Shown: positions 33,604 to 44,253 of the stretch, in pieces
How positions within the stretch are numbered: the stretch's first letter is position 1
Layout: each line of letters starts with the position of its first letter
Program-made: the position numbers and the translations under genes
Assembly (NCBI GenBank): GCA_018821985.1
Contig: JAHJKP010000048.1
Span: 1 to 64,000, forward strand
Reading direction: 5' to 3'
DNA length: 64,000 nt
DNA from: Pseudomonadota bacterium
GTDB taxonomy: Bacteria > Desulfobacterota > Desulfobulbia > Desulfobulbales > Desulfocapsaceae
The notes under the pieces: generated by a model
What the model saw: the letters and a program-made list of their open reading frames with translations, nothing else
What the model was told of the DNA's origin: nothing
The model's database searches: none

Positions 33604-34956
33604 TCATCCCTGGTCCGCATTGCTTACCATGGCGCACAGCTCATCGGCCATGGCCTGAATCACCTTCTCATCCTGTCCTTCAATCATCACCCTGATCAAT
33701 GATTCGGTGCCTGATGGACGTACCAGAATGCGGCCGCTATCCCCTAATTTTTTCTCCATTTTCTGGACCGTGGCCGTAAAATCAGGGATATGATTCACAT
33801 CTATCTGTGAAGAAGTGCGGACATTCTTCAATACCTGCGGGTAGTTCTCCATGATAGTGGCCAGTTCAGACAAGGGTTTACGCTGTTTTTTCATAATGGC
33901 AAGCAATTGCAGAGCTGCAAGATTACCATCTCCGGTGGTGATCTGATCAAGGAACACCAGATGACCGGACTGCTCTCCGCCAAAGGAATAGCCATTTTTC
34001 CGCATCTCCTCGACCACATAACGATCACCGACCTTAGTGCGCACCATCCGTCCGCCCATCTCTTGCATGGCCACTTCCAGACCCATGTTTGACATTACGG
34101 TCGCCACCAGGGTCTTCTTCTTCAGCTTCCGCTGCCTCATCAGTTCGGCGGCACAGATGGCCATGACATGATCGCCATCAATGATCCGTCCATTTTCATC
34201 GGCAACAATGAGCCTATCACCATCGCCGTCGAGGGCAATGCCGATATCGGCACCGGTTTGCCGAACCACCTCCGCCATATGTTGCGGGTGTAATGCCCCG
34301 CAATCCTTGTTGATATTCTTTCCATCCGGAGTCACCCCAAAGGTGGTGACTTTTGCCCCCAGTTCCTCAAAAACATGAGGGGCCACACCGTAAGTTGCAC
34401 CGTGGGCACAATCGAGGACAATATGGAAATCATCGAGGGTAAATTTTTGGGGAAAGGTATTTTTTAGAAAAACGATATATCGCCCTCTGGCATCGTCGAT
34501 ACGGCGCGCCCGGCCCACTTCATCGGCCACTGGTCTGAGAGCCGCCATCTTCTGCGAGAAGATCAACTCTTCGATATCCGCCTCATACTCATCCGACAGC
34601 TTGAATCCATTACTGGAAAAGATCTTGATCCCGTTGTCCTGGAAAGGATTATGAGAGGCCGAAATGACCACTCCGGCGTCGGCCCGCATGGAGGTGGTGA
34701 TAAAGGCGATCCCCGGTGTGGGTAAAGGGCCGACCAGAAGCACATCCACACCCATTGAACAGATTCCGGCGGCCAGAGCATTTTCAAGCATATATCCTGA
34801 GAGACGGGTATCCTTGCCAATAACGATCCGATGCCCCTTAGCCCGGTCTTTGACCTGAAAGGCAATGGCCCTGCCAACTTGCATGGCTATCTCGGTGGTC
34901 ATAGGGTAGATGTTCGCCACCCCCCGTATTCCATCTGTTCCAAATAATTTTTTCAT
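33604..34956 (-). CDS. glmM: Phosphoglucosamine mutase
   Basis: A 450-residue enzyme converting glucosamine 6-phosphate to glucosamine 1-phosphate for peptidoglycan and LPS precursors. The phosphoserine loop has S101 in ISASHNP, the metal loop DGDGDRL lies near residue 240, and the C-terminal RPSGTE phosphate-binding loop is present. The start [12 protein letters not shown] at 34956 fits the family. It lies downstream of cdaA-cdaR on the same strand; the three-gene cluster cdaA-cdaR-glmM is widely conserved, and GlmM is known to bind and limit CdaA. Confidence 0.96.
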   Translation of the reverse strand: MKKLFGTDGIRGVANIYPMTTEIAMQVGRAIAFQVKDRAKGHRIVIGKDTRLSGYMLENALAAGICSMGVDVLLVGPLPTPGIAFITTSMRADAGVVISASHNPFQDNGIKIFSSNGFKLSDEYEADIEELIFSQKMAALRPVADEVGRARRIDDARGRYIVFLKNTFPQKFTLDDFHIVLDCAHGATYGVAPHVFEELGAKVTTFGVTPDGKNINKDCGALHPQHMAEVVRQTGADIGIALDGDGDRLIVADENGRIIDGDHVMAICAAELMRQRKLKKKTLVATVMSNMGLEVAMQEMGGRMVRTKVGDRYVVEEMRKNGYSFGGEQSGHLVFLDQITTGDGNLAALQLLAIMKKQRKPLSELATIMENYPQVLKNVRTSSQIDVNHIPDFTATVQKMEKKLGDSGRILVRPSGTESLIRVMIEGQDEKVIQAMADELCAMVSNADQG

Positions 34957-35096
34957 TCTTGTCTTCTCTTTCACTTTTTATAATCGTGCGATATTACTAT
35001 GATTCTGCAGAGTGCTGATACAATAACACACCGAACCCAATCTACACATCCATCCACCGTGCAGGATCCGGACAATAAACCGTAATAAAAACCAAT

Positions 35097-36110
35097 CTAT
35101 TTTTTAGGGGGAATCTCGTCCAGCTTTGGAAAAGGCGGTAACGGTTCTGGTTTTTCTTCAACAAAAGTCACTACCGGGGGCTCAACCTTAACAATCTCTA
35201 TCGGAGCCGAAGTGGTTTCCCGGGGGACGACCCTGACCGTCATCTGTCCTTCATCACCCCCATCAACAACAGTCGCCTTGAACAGAGTTTGAAGCTCCTT
35301 ATTCTCCCGGGCCAGACTCCTGGGCAAGGTTGCGGTAACCGTAACCGAGGAGGGGGTAATTCGCCGTGCCCCTCCTTGGATATCCACTTCAATGGGCACC
35401 CCGGAGATTCTCTTCTCCACCGTCTCTTCAACAATAACCAGATCGGCGGTCACCGAAGTTTCGCCGATCAAATCGAGAAGAGCCGGACTGAGATCCAGAG
35501 GTACCTGCAACTGGATGGGTTTATCCATTCCACTGATATCAATCACCTGCGTCTGCAGAAAGCTCAGTTGCGCCAATACTGCCTGTGGTCCGGTAATAGA
35601 TATTGTCTCCGGTTTCATCACAATTTCCTGCAGGATATGATGAGACGCCAGATTGCCTTTGGTTTCCGGCTTCACCGCAAGCTGTTTCTGGATAAGTTTA
35701 TCAAGTGAGAAGATAATAGAATCAGGCTGTGTCCGCAGGACTTTCATTCCACGCGGCACAGGAATTAAATGATTCTCATTTTTTATCACCATGGTTCCGG
35801 GAACGGCATGGCCGAGATCCACCTGCCTGGTTATATCTCCTTTCTCAATCTTCAAGACCAGGCTGCGGGGTCCACTGACCGTGACCTCAATCTCCCGCTT
35901 GAACTGATTGGAAATAACCAGATCTCTGGGCAGATTAATAACCTCAAGGGGAACCATCACATTCTTATCCACGGTATCATCACCACCGACAAAATACCAG
36001 AGGACCACGGCCAGAGCCAGGGAGATAAAACGAAGGGTCCAATCCTTCGGCCACATCTCCTGCCACCGCCTGAAATCTTCGACATTTAATGGTTTAGTAA
36101 ACAGTTTCAT
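35097..36110 (-). CDS. cdaR: CdaR (YbbR-domain) regulator of diadenylate cyclase
   Basis: A protein of 337 residues with one N-terminal membrane helix (about 25-43) and about three YbbR repeats of beta-rich, periplasmic type. The C-terminal 30 residues are rich in proline, glutamate and lysine. CdaR proteins modulate CdaA at the membrane. The ATG at 36110 has GGTGGG upstream and overlaps the end of cdaA by 4 bp, so translation is probably coupled. Confidence 0.9.
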   Translation of the reverse strand: MKLFTKPLNVEDFRRWQEMWPKDWTLRFISLALAVVLWYFVGGDDTVDKNVMVPLEVINLPRDLVISNQFKREIEVTVSGPRSLVLKIEKGDITRQVDLGHAVPGTMVIKNENHLIPVPRGMKVLRTQPDSIIFSLDKLIQKQLAVKPETKGNLASHHILQEIVMKPETISITGPQAVLAQLSFLQTQVIDISGMDKPIQLQVPLDLSPALLDLIGETSVTADLVIVEETVEKRISGVPIEVDIQGGARRITPSSVTVTATLPRSLARENKELQTLFKATVVDGGDEGQMTVRVVPRETTSAPIEIVKVEPPVVTFVEEKPEPLPPFPKLDEIPPKK

Positions 36111-36898
36111 GATCTGCCCACCCAATTCTTCCAGGCCTGTGCCTGCGTTTCTTTCGCCACAAAAATGGCATGGAGGCCTTTGGTCAGAGTCATTTCGTCA
36201 CCCATGAGCGTCAGCGCTCCATGTTGCACCAGCGAAACCTCCTGAGTTTCCTCAGACACCACGATTACCACAGCGTCAGTTTCTTCCGACAGACCGATTG
36301 CCGCCCGATGCCTGGTACCAAATCGTTTATTGATATAAGGATTTTTAGTCAAGGGAAGGATACATCCTGCCGTCTGAATCCGTCCTTTATGAATAATTAC
36401 TCCGCCATCATGCAAAGGAGAGACAGGCATAAAGATGGAGATCAACAGTTCCTTGCTCAAACTGGCATCAAGATCAGAGCCGGATTCAACAAAGTCACGC
36501 AAGCCAATTTCCCGTTCCAGAACAATCAGGGCACCGATACGCCGTTTGGACAGATAAAAGACCGCCCGGACGATTTCATCCAGTTCCTTCTCGGCCATAT
36601 CCATATTTTTTTGGAAAGGAGACTTCCCCACCTGGGTCAGGGCCATACGGATATCATGCTGAAAGACGATGACCACAATCAACAACAAGGAACTGAGAAA
36701 GGTCTTCAACAACCATTGCAGGGCAGCCATATCGAGAGCTATGGACATGAAATAGACAGCACTGAGCACCACCAGTCCAAGGATCATCTGCACAGAACGC
36801 GTACCTTTGATAATCAGGATAAGCTGATGAATGATAAACGACACCACCAGGATATCCAGGATATCCTGCCAGCGGAGAAATTTGAGTATCTCAAGCAT
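36107..36898 (-). CDS. cdaA: Membrane diadenylate cyclase CdaA
   Basis: A 263-residue c-di-AMP synthase. Three N-terminal membrane helices are followed by a DisA_N-type catalytic domain with the DGA-like PLHDGGV (about residue 165) and the RHR motif in FGTRHRAAIG (about 195). c-di-AMP controls potassium uptake and wall homeostasis in many bacteria. It heads the cdaA-cdaR-glmM unit; a Kef-type potassium antiporter is encoded at 60852. Confidence 0.95.
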   Translation of the reverse strand: MLEILKFLRWQDILDILVVSFIIHQLILIIKGTRSVQMILGLVVLSAVYFMSIALDMAALQWLLKTFLSSLLLIVVIVFQHDIRMALTQVGKSPFQKNMDMAEKELDEIVRAVFYLSKRRIGALIVLEREIGLRDFVESGSDLDASLSKELLISIFMPVSPLHDGGVIIHKGRIQTAGCILPLTKNPYINKRFGTRHRAAIGLSEETDAVVIVVSEETQEVSLVQHGALTLMGDEMTLTKGLHAIFVAKETQAQAWKNWVGRS

Positions 36899-37181
36899 AA
36901 TAAAGGGGAAACAGGAAACAGGGGACAGAAAAGAGGAAACAAGAAAGATCCGTCATCCATAAATCAGATGGTTGACAATCCCTACACCTCCGGCATCACA
37001 AGCCGTTATGGAAACGGCGCATTCATTTTTTTAGTGTACAGCATTTTCTCTGCTTCTTTCAATACATACTTAACAAGAAAGTAAAAAGTTGAAAGTTGAA
37101 AGTTAAAGATGTTAGATTGCGGCATATTGATTTTTTTATGAACAATCTTTTTTTACCCTCTCCTCAGAACACTGATTCATC
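36899..37181. other. Non-coding divergent gap between cdaA and the DUF748 gene
   Basis: The 283 bases are AT-rich with small direct repeats (AGTTGAAAGTTGAAAGTTAAAG near 37086; GGAAACAGGAAACAGGGGACAG near 36906). No promoter, RNA or frame could be supported. Confidence 0.35.
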
Positions 37182-40100
37182 ATGTCCAATCATTTTGGCA
37201 CTATCTCCATCAATCCTGAACCTGATGCCCCAACTCAGCACTCCAGGAGACAAAAACCAGGCCGACGGTCAAAACCAAAAAAATCAGCACCGAGCCAGAC
37301 AAAAACAAAACGCTGGCTATTCCTGTTCATCATCCCGCTTTTTCTGATGAGTGCCTATGGCGCAGCTGGTTTTTTCTTTGGTCCCTCCCTGCTCACGGGC
37401 TATCTTTCAGACTCTCTCCAACAAAGTACCAACCTTGGCCTGACTGCCGGCGAAGCACGCTTTAATCCCTTTACCCTGCAACTTCAATTGCACAATGTTG
37501 CCACAACAGACAGTTCTCAAAGCCCGGCACCTGAAACCACGCTTCTGAAGATTGACCACTTCCTCATCGACCTGAACCTGATGGCTCTGCTGCGCAACGG
37601 ACTTGCCTGCAACCGTCTGGAAATTCAGGGGCTGACCCTGTCCATCATCCGTCACCCGGACAAATCGTACAACCTGCCTAATATTGTTTCTGAGACTAAT
37701 CCGGAGACCGAAAAAGAACACCTTGCTCTGTCCCGTCTGCCACTGCTCTTTTCTCTGAACAATATCACCATCAATGACAGCTCTATTCTCTTTGATGACC
37801 GTCTCACCGGCAAAAAACACAGCGTAGAACAGATCAAACTCGACCTTCCGACCCTCTCCAATTATTCTTTTGCCGCCAAGGAATATATCCGTCCCCACTT
37901 TTCGGCAGTCATCAACGGCAGCCCTCTTGAACTCACCGGAGAGGCCGCATTACCCGGAGAAAACGGTCAGAATGGACTGAAAACCAATCTGGCCTGTAAG
38001 GTCCAGAATCTCGACCTTCCCCTCTATTTTGCCTACCTGCCGAAAGCTTTCCCCCTGATTCTCAGCCAGGGAAAAGGGAATGGCAAGATCCAGATTTCCT
38101 TTATCCCCGAAGGCAAAAAGGGAGGCCACCTCAGCCTTGCTTTTCAGCTCACGACAACGGAAATCGTGCTGGGCAACACGGAACAAACCCTGTCTCTGAC
38201 CGCGCCCACAATGGAGGTTGAGGGAAGCCTGCAGCCACTTTCCGGCGGTCTGCACATCCAGAATCTGCACATTCTGCAACCCCAATTTTCAGCAAATCTG
38301 GCCCGCTTTGAGCAGGATATGTCCCAGCTCTTTCCTGCCTCTGCCAGTAGTCAGGAGGCGACAGGACAAGAAAATCAGCTGGATATTGACTCGCTCATCG
38401 TGGAAGATGGCACCCTGCAACTCGAGAATAAAAAGCAAAAGGACTCCGCCTCGCCACTCTGGAAATCCATTGAGCTTAATGTAAAAAATTTCCAGCTCGT
38501 CCCGGACCAGACCAGAGACAAAGGCACGTTTACCCTCAGCTCCAAACAGGAAAAGACAGACGCCTCCATAACTTGGCAGGGATCTTTTGACAGCAGAGGG
38601 ATACCGCGTGGCACCCTGCAACTGAGCAATATCGAAGTAGCGACCCTCCTCTCCTTCATTGACCAGGAACAGGCGGCAGAGGCATCCGGATCTGCCAATC
38701 TGCATGGCCACTTCAGCTTTGACCCGACAACGCGGAACTCCGCTATGGTGAGCTTGATCGACGCCAGCACCGAAATCCATGACCTGAACCTCCTTGAGCG
38801 GAAAAAAGTCTGGCTCTCGGTCAAAACAGCCCTGATCACAGGCACAAAGTTCAAAGGAGATGATCTTGATCTTGGCACCATAGCGATCAAAGACGGTGCC
38901 CTCACCCTTCAGCAAGATAAACTTCCTCAATTACTGCAGGATCTGGGCGACAAAAATAAATCGATCCTGATTGAAGGTCTTGATTTTTCCGGCAACGCCA
39001 CTCTACATCCACAGGAAGAGAAGACTCCAGCCCTGCAACTGGCTGAGCTGACGATAAAAGCCAGTAAGCTGACGGCAAGGAGCAACAGCCAGAACAACTT
39101 CGAGCTTTCAGCCCGCATCAACCAGACTGGAATGCTCAAGGCTCAGGGGCTGGCCACTCTTTTGCCGCTGCGAACCTCCCTTTCCCTGGTCTTCGCCGCC
39201 ATCAACTTAGAGCAAATCGCCCCCTGGCTTCCTGATGCTCCCCTTTTTCGACAAAGCAGAGCAACAGTAAATGGCCAAGGAACATACCGCTATCCTGATC
39301 CCAGTTTTAACGGCAGAGTACAACTCGACTCCGCCCTGATCCGCGACAGTGCAAAGAATTCCGGTCTGGCTGTAAACAAGGCCGAATTAAATGATGTCAC
39401 GATCAAGATAAGACCACTGCACATCGGGTTGAACGAACTGATTCTCGATGGCCCGAAACTCACCTGGCAGCAAGATCCAGGCAGCGCCGAACCCTATGCC
39501 CAGATCGGCTCCTTTCTCCGAAATCTGGTTTCTCAACCACAAGATAATAGCAGACATCAACAAGATACCAATATTACCGCCCTGCCGGCAATCCAGAAGA
39601 TCATTGTAAAGAACGGAACCATCAATCACGATGACCTGCGCCTCAACCCGCCCTGGTCATCGGAGATCAGTGAGATCAAAGGTCAGATCAACAATCTGCA
39701 TGAGAAGGCTGACTCCGGCGCAAGCTTTGATTTTTCAGGCCTGATCGATTCAATTCCTTTCACCCTGTCCGGTTCCGCCGATTTTCTCACCAGCCAAGGT
39801 CACTTCACAACCAAGCTCGAGCTCAAAGGGTTCCCACTCCTACCGCTGTCAGCTCAGCTCACCCCGCTTCTTGATCTCAACCCCCAATCCGGCAGCTTTG
39901 ATCTCTCTCTCAACCACAACCGACAAAACGGAGAAGAACAGGGAGAGGCCACCCTTCTCTTCTCCACGCTCCGTCCTGGTTCAACACAGTCTGATACAGC
40001 CCTGCCCCTGGCCCTGCTTGCAGATAGCCAAGATCAAATGAAACTGGTGATTCCCTTGGCCAGGAACAGCATCCAACCTCTGTTCAACCAAACCATATCC

Positions 40101-40751
40101 GCGTTCCAGACCCTGATGGTTAAGGCCGAGGTGGCGCCATTGTTGCTAGCAGGTGCAGAGTTTGCAGATCTTCAGGAGAAGCAGCATCTCCTCTTTCCCC
40201 CGGGCCTGAGCGAACTGGATATCAAGGGCACCAGCGAATCCCGAGGATGGCCTAATGGTGTGAGCGTCCAAGATACATTACAGCGTTTTGCCGCCCTGCT
40301 GGCCGCCCACCCTCATCTTGGCCTGACCCTCACGGGCATGGCAGACCCGATCCATGACCGCAATGCGATTCTAAAAAAACTGGAAGAAAAAGAAGAAAAC
40401 CGGGTAGCGCTGAAAAACGAGCAACGGCTACAGGAATGGCGGAACAGGCAGAAACAAAAGCCGCAACCAGTTTCCCCAGTCCCGGTTCCGGGTAAAATAA
40501 TCGAACAGGATATACCCAGACAAGAGCCACCACCGGCTCCTCTTGCACCTGAACCGGTCACAGTTTCAGATACCGTTCTTCAGGACCTTGCTCAGGATCG
40601 AGCCCTGCAGGTCTATGATTTCTGCACCACTGATCTGGGCATCGCTTCAGGACGGATCACCCTCCAGAAAATGGCCTCGATGCCTCCCCCGGAGACGCCA
40701 AGCCATCAGGTGCAGATTGGATTCAAGTATGTTGAACCACAAGGACCATGA
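37182..40751 (+). CDS. Large AsmA/DUF748-family envelope protein
   Basis: A 1189-residue protein with a basic cytoplasmic N terminus (about 1-45), one membrane helix (about 46-65) and a very long periplasmic part with the repeated beta patterns of AsmA-like DUF748 proteins. Such proteins are thought to bridge the inner and outer membranes and move phospholipids. The C-terminal 100 residues are charged and proline-rich. Its stop overlaps the start of the next gene by 4 bp. Confidence 0.8.
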   Translation: MSNHFGTISINPEPDAPTQHSRRQKPGRRSKPKKSAPSQTKTKRWLFLFIIPLFLMSAYGAAGFFFGPSLLTGYLSDSLQQSTNLGLTAGEARFNPFTLQLQLHNVATTDSSQSPAPETTLLKIDHFLIDLNLMALLRNGLACNRLEIQGLTLSIIRHPDKSYNLPNIVSETNPETEKEHLALSRLPLLFSLNNITINDSSILFDDRLTGKKHSVEQIKLDLPTLSNYSFAAKEYIRPHFSAVINGSPLELTGEAALPGENGQNGLKTNLACKVQNLDLPLYFAYLPKAFPLILSQGKGNGKIQISFIPEGKKGGHLSLAFQLTTTEIVLGNTEQTLSLTAPTMEVEGSLQPLSGGLHIQNLHILQPQFSANLARFEQDMSQLFPASASSQEATGQENQLDIDSLIVEDGTLQLENKKQKDSASPLWKSIELNVKNFQLVPDQTRDKGTFTLSSKQEKTDASITWQGSFDSRGIPRGTLQLSNIEVATLLSFIDQEQAAEASGSANLHGHFSFDPTTRNSAMVSLIDASTEIHDLNLLERKKVWLSVKTALITGTKFKGDDLDLGTIAIKDGALTLQQDKLPQLLQDLGDKNKSILIEGLDFSGNATLHPQEEKTPALQLAELTIKASKLTARSNSQNNFELSARINQTGMLKAQGLATLLPLRTSLSLVFAAINLEQIAPWLPDAPLFRQSRATVNGQGTYRYPDPSFNGRVQLDSALIRDSAKNSGLAVNKAELNDVTIKIRPLHIGLNELILDGPKLTWQQDPGSAEPYAQIGSFLRNLVSQPQDNSRHQQDTNITALPAIQKIIVKNGTINHDDLRLNPPWSSEISEIKGQINNLHEKADSGASFDFSGLIDSIPFTLSGSADFLTSQGHFTTKLELKGFPLLPLSAQLTPLLDLNPQSGSFDLSLNHNRQNGEEQGEATLLFSTLRPGSTQSDTALPLALLADSQDQMKLVIPLARNSIQPLFNQTISAFQTLMVKAEVAPLLLAGAEFADLQEKQHLLFPPGLSELDIKGTSESRGWPNGVSVQDTLQRFAALLAAHPHLGLTLTGMADPIHDRNAILKKLEEKEENRVALKNEQRLQEWRNRQKQKPQPVSPVPVPGKIIEQDIPRQEPPPAPLAPEPVTVSDTVLQDLAQDRALQVYDFCTTDLGIASGRITLQKMASMPPPETPSHQVQIGFKYVEPQGP

Positions 40752-41170
40752 AATCTCTACCGTTTCAGATGTCATACACTACCCTCTTTGAAGGGCTGGG
40801 CCTTCTTTCGGCGGCGACCTTTCTGATCAGCCTGCTGCTCATCCCCTTTCTTATCTCCAGGGCCTCCAGCGATTATTTTCTCACCCATGCCACGATTGTC
40901 GAGCAGCGGCATAAACGGCATCCCGCCCTCGCCCTCTTGATCAAGATTATCAGAAACAGTCTGGGATGTTTCCTCTGTCTTGCCGGATTCATGATGCTTT
41001 TTCTCCCGGGCCAGGGCGTGCTTACCATCCTGATCGGGGCTTCTCTCCTTGACGTCCCGGGAAGACAAAAGGTGCTGGACGCCCTCATCCACCGACCGGC
41101 TCTTCAACACGCATTGAACTGGATTCGGCAGAAAACAGGTCACCCGCCCTTTAATTTCCCCTCAAAATAA
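40748..41170 (+). CDS. Small PGPGW-type membrane protein
   Basis: A protein of 140 residues with two hydrophobic segments (about 10-35 and 75-105). The segment FMMLFLPGQGVLTILIG resembles the family of small transmembrane proteins with a PGPGW-like turn. The function is unknown. ATGA overlap with the DUF748 gene suggests translational coupling and a shared envelope role. Confidence 0.7.
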   Translation: MKSLPFQMSYTTLFEGLGLLSAATFLISLLLIPFLISRASSDYFLTHATIVEQRHKRHPALALLIKIIRNSLGCFLCLAGFMMLFLPGQGVLTILIGASLLDVPGRQKVLDALIHRPALQHALNWIRQKTGHPPFNFPSK

Positions 41171-41221
41171 AAGGAAGAAGGCCGGAAAAACATCCATCCT
41201 GCTTTCACAGTCGACGCCACC

Positions 41222-42319
41222 ATGTCTTTTCCTCTCACTCCACTTCAACAGGCTCTGATCACCTGGTTTCACAAAGAACAACGGGAACTGCCCTGGCGCA
41301 ATGAGTACATCCCTTACCAGATATGGATCTCTGAGATCATGCTGCAACAGACCCAGATGGAGCGAGCCACCCTCTTCTTTAACCGCTGGCTGCAGGAGTT
41401 CCCAGACATCCATTCTTTGGCTCTGGCCTCAGAAGATAAAGTACTCAAACAGTGGGAAGGACTTGGCTATTACAGCCGGGCAAGGAACATCCTCAAATGT
41501 GCCCAGACTATTGTCAGTGATCATAACGGGATCATTCCCAGCGACCCGAAGTCGCTGCTGACCCTGCCAGGCATTGGCCCCTATACAGCCGGGGCCATCG
41601 CTTCCATCGCTTACAACCTCCCGAGCCCGCTGGTTGACGCCAATATCGGCCGACTCTTTGCCCGGCTCTTTGATATCAACATCCCCTTGTCACAGGCCCA
41701 GAAATTGCTCTGGCAAAAAGCGGAAGAACTGGTACCCCAAGACCATGCCCGCTCTTTTAACCAGGGATTGATGGAACTGGGAGCGCTGATCTGCACCCCG
41801 AAAAATCCGATCTGCCCGGAATGTCCTTTGATCCCCTTCTGTATCGCTTACAGGGACGATCTGATCCTCTCCCGTCCTATCCCCCAGAAGGGCAAAACAA
41901 TAACCACTATAGAGATGGCAACCGGTATTTTAAGCCATCCACAAGACAAGGGCCGGTTATTCATTCAGCAACGACTGGCCGATGATGTCTGGGGCAGTCT
42001 CTGGGAATTCCCAGGCGGCAGGCTCAAAGAGAAGGAAAGTCCAGAACAGGCAGTAATCCGTGAGTTTTTCGAGGAGACCGGATTCACCGTGCGGGTCGAT
42101 AGAAAAATAACAACCACCATCCATCATTACACTCGTTACAAGGTCATTCTCCACTGCTTTCTCTGCTCCCTTGATCTCCTTGATTCAGATGAATCCCCGG
42201 ATCCAATTCTCTATGCGGCCCAGGAATATCGTTGGGTATTCTTTCCGGAACTGGCCGACTTTGCCTTCCCGGCAGGACACAGGAAACTCATCGCGTTCAT
42301 GCAAGGAGCTCAACTGTAA
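41222..42319 (+). CDS. mutY: A/G-specific adenine DNA glycosylase with a complete Nudix box
   Basis: This 365-residue glycosylase removes adenine opposite 8-oxoguanine. The helix-hairpin-helix LTLPGIGPYTAGAIASIAY and the catalytic aspartate in LVDANIGR are present. The [4Fe-4S] cysteines follow C-x6-C-x2-C-x5-C in CTPKNPICPECPLIPFC. The C-terminal domain resembles MutT and carries a full Nudix motif in GGRLKEKESPEQAVIREFFEETGF (residues from about 268), with REFFEE intact; MutY C-terminal domains usually have a degenerate one. The start at 41222 is an ATG with no strong site upstream. Confidence 0.95.
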   Translation: MSFPLTPLQQALITWFHKEQRELPWRNEYIPYQIWISEIMLQQTQMERATLFFNRWLQEFPDIHSLALASEDKVLKQWEGLGYYSRARNILKCAQTIVSDHNGIIPSDPKSLLTLPGIGPYTAGAIASIAYNLPSPLVDANIGRLFARLFDINIPLSQAQKLLWQKAEELVPQDHARSFNQGLMELGALICTPKNPICPECPLIPFCIAYRDDLILSRPIPQKGKTITTIEMATGILSHPQDKGRLFIQQRLADDVWGSLWEFPGGRLKEKESPEQAVIREFFEETGFTVRVDRKITTTIHHYTRYKVILHCFLCSLDLLDSDESPDPILYAAQEYRWVFFPELADFAFPAGHRKLIAFMQGAQL

Positions 42320-42442
42320 AAGGTAAAGATCAAATTTCATCAAGGCAATAAATATGCAGAAATGCCAAAAGACACAAGGCACCCAAATAAGTGAGCCTGT
42401 AAAACTCCAAATCCTGAGGAATGCGAGGCAGAATTTGAGACT

Positions 42443-44113
42443 TTATACGACGCCATCACCTTTCAGCTGAATGACCCCACGGGCCAACCATACCAGCAGC
42501 AGCACAGGAAGACCCATCAGCGCCGTCATAAAGAAAAATGATTCATAGCCCCACGAAGCCACAACCGTCCCGGAATAGCCGCCAATGAGTTTGGGAAACA
42601 GAGTCATGAGTGAGCTGAACAGGGCATACTGGACGGCGGTAAAAGAGATATTGGTCAGACTGGAGAGAAAGGCAATAAAGGCAGTGCTGGCCAGTCCGGC
42701 ACAAAAACTGTCCGCACCGATGACCACGGTCAGTATGGTCAGGTCAGCGCCACTCTGGGCCAGAAGCATGAACAGGAGATTGGTTCCGGCGGCGAGCAGT
42801 GCCCCGGAAAAAAGAATGGCGTAGACTCCGAAACGTACGGTCAGCACACCACCCATAAAACCGCCGAGCAAGGTCATTCCCAGGCCAAAGGTCTTGGTGA
42901 CCGTGGCAATCACATTCTTGCTGAACCCCATATCAAGATAAAAGACATTGGACACCACCCCGAGGACAATATCAGAGACCCGGTAAAAACCGACCAGAAC
43001 CAGAAGCAGGATCGCTGCTTTGGCCCCATATCTGACAAAAAAATCACGCAGCGGGGCGACATAGGTCTCACGCACCACCTCCTGATCGACAATACCCAGC
43101 AGGACAGCAACTCTGGCAACAAACGCCATAATTCCTAAGGCCAGGAACAGATGGCAGGATTCCACTACAAATCCGACCAGCTTAACATGGACCTCAGCTC
43201 CCTGAGCAAAAGCCTCCTTGATTGAGGAAAACAGGGACTCACTTGCAAAAAAGCTGCCGCCAAAAGAGGCCGCAACCAGTAAAAAAAGGATCAGGAATCG
43301 CAGATAGTGATGCAAAGAGTAGTGGTGCCTGTTGCCACCGTCATTTATCTCTGGTTCATCAATACTCAGGGTGGTCATCACCCCGACAGACATGATACCG
43401 GCCATAATCAGATAGGTCGTCTGCCAGGCCTCAAAACGATACAGTTCCCGGGTGGTTCCAAAGAGAGTTGCCAGATACAGCGACCCGGCCCCGGCAACCA
43501 GCATTCCGACCCTGTAGCCGGCAACATAACTTGATGCCAACAGCGCCTGCATGGAGATATCAATGCATTCGATGCGATAGGCATCAATGACAATATCCTG
43601 AGTGGCAGAAGAAAATCCAAGCAGAACTGCAGCAAAGGCCATCGCAATCATGCTCCGCTCACCCAGCACCGGATTGATACAGGCCATCCACGCAATGGCG
43701 GTCATAACTGACAACTGGGCCATAAGCAGCCAGCCACGCCGTCGGCCCAAGATGCTGGTGAGGAGAGGCAGTGGCATCTTGTCGACAAGCGGTGCCCAGA
43801 CAAATTTGAAGGAATAGCCAAGGGCGGCCCAACTGAAAAAAGTAACCGCTTCCCGGTCAATCCCGGCCTCACGCAACCAGACAGAAAGGGTGGAAAAAAT
43901 TAGCAGAATGGGAATACCTGCGGAAAACCCGAGAAAAAACATGGCCAGAACCTTGGGATGCAGCCAGGCCTTGAGTATTCTGTCATGGCCAGACGGACAG
44001 CCCCCCCCTGGTGTCGCGGGCGAAGTGGACACCCCGCCGGAAGTACCCTTTGTGGATGAAGGATGAGCGACTGGCGAATACGTAGCCGGTGTAAGCTCAT
44101 TTTTCTTGCTCAT
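42443..44113 (-). CDS. AmpG-like major facilitator transporter
   Basis: A 556-residue transporter with about 12-14 helices. The early segment FLGFSAGIPILLIFSTLSVWLREAG and GRRRGWLLMAQL match the AmpG (muropeptide permease) family. It has an unusual 50-residue N-terminal extension rich in serine, threonine, glycine and proline before the first helix. The role is probably uptake of anhydromuropeptides, but other substrates cannot be excluded. No peptidoglycan recycling gene is adjacent. The start at 44113 is preferred to 44128 on weak grounds. Confidence 0.8.
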   Translation of the reverse strand: MSKKNELTPATYSPVAHPSSTKGTSGGVSTSPATPGGGCPSGHDRILKAWLHPKVLAMFFLGFSAGIPILLIFSTLSVWLREAGIDREAVTFFSWAALGYSFKFVWAPLVDKMPLPLLTSILGRRRGWLLMAQLSVMTAIAWMACINPVLGERSMIAMAFAAVLLGFSSATQDIVIDAYRIECIDISMQALLASSYVAGYRVGMLVAGAGSLYLATLFGTTRELYRFEAWQTTYLIMAGIMSVGVMTTLSIDEPEINDGGNRHHYSLHHYLRFLILFLLVAASFGGSFFASESLFSSIKEAFAQGAEVHVKLVGFVVESCHLFLALGIMAFVARVAVLLGIVDQEVVRETYVAPLRDFFVRYGAKAAILLLVLVGFYRVSDIVLGVVSNVFYLDMGFSKNVIATVTKTFGLGMTLLGGFMGGVLTVRFGVYAILFSGALLAAGTNLLFMLLAQSGADLTILTVVIGADSFCAGLASTAFIAFLSSLTNISFTAVQYALFSSLMTLFPKLIGGYSGTVVASWGYESFFFMTALMGLPVLLLVWLARGVIQLKGDGVV

Positions 44114-44253
44114 TCTTGTCTTTTCCATTCAATATGGTTATGCTACATATACTCTTTGAGGATATCCCTTCATGATCTTCTCAAAAACAAATACGTTTCT
44201 TTTTCTACTGAAATCATCGCCGCAGAGCAAGCGATAAACACCTTTTGATCCTC

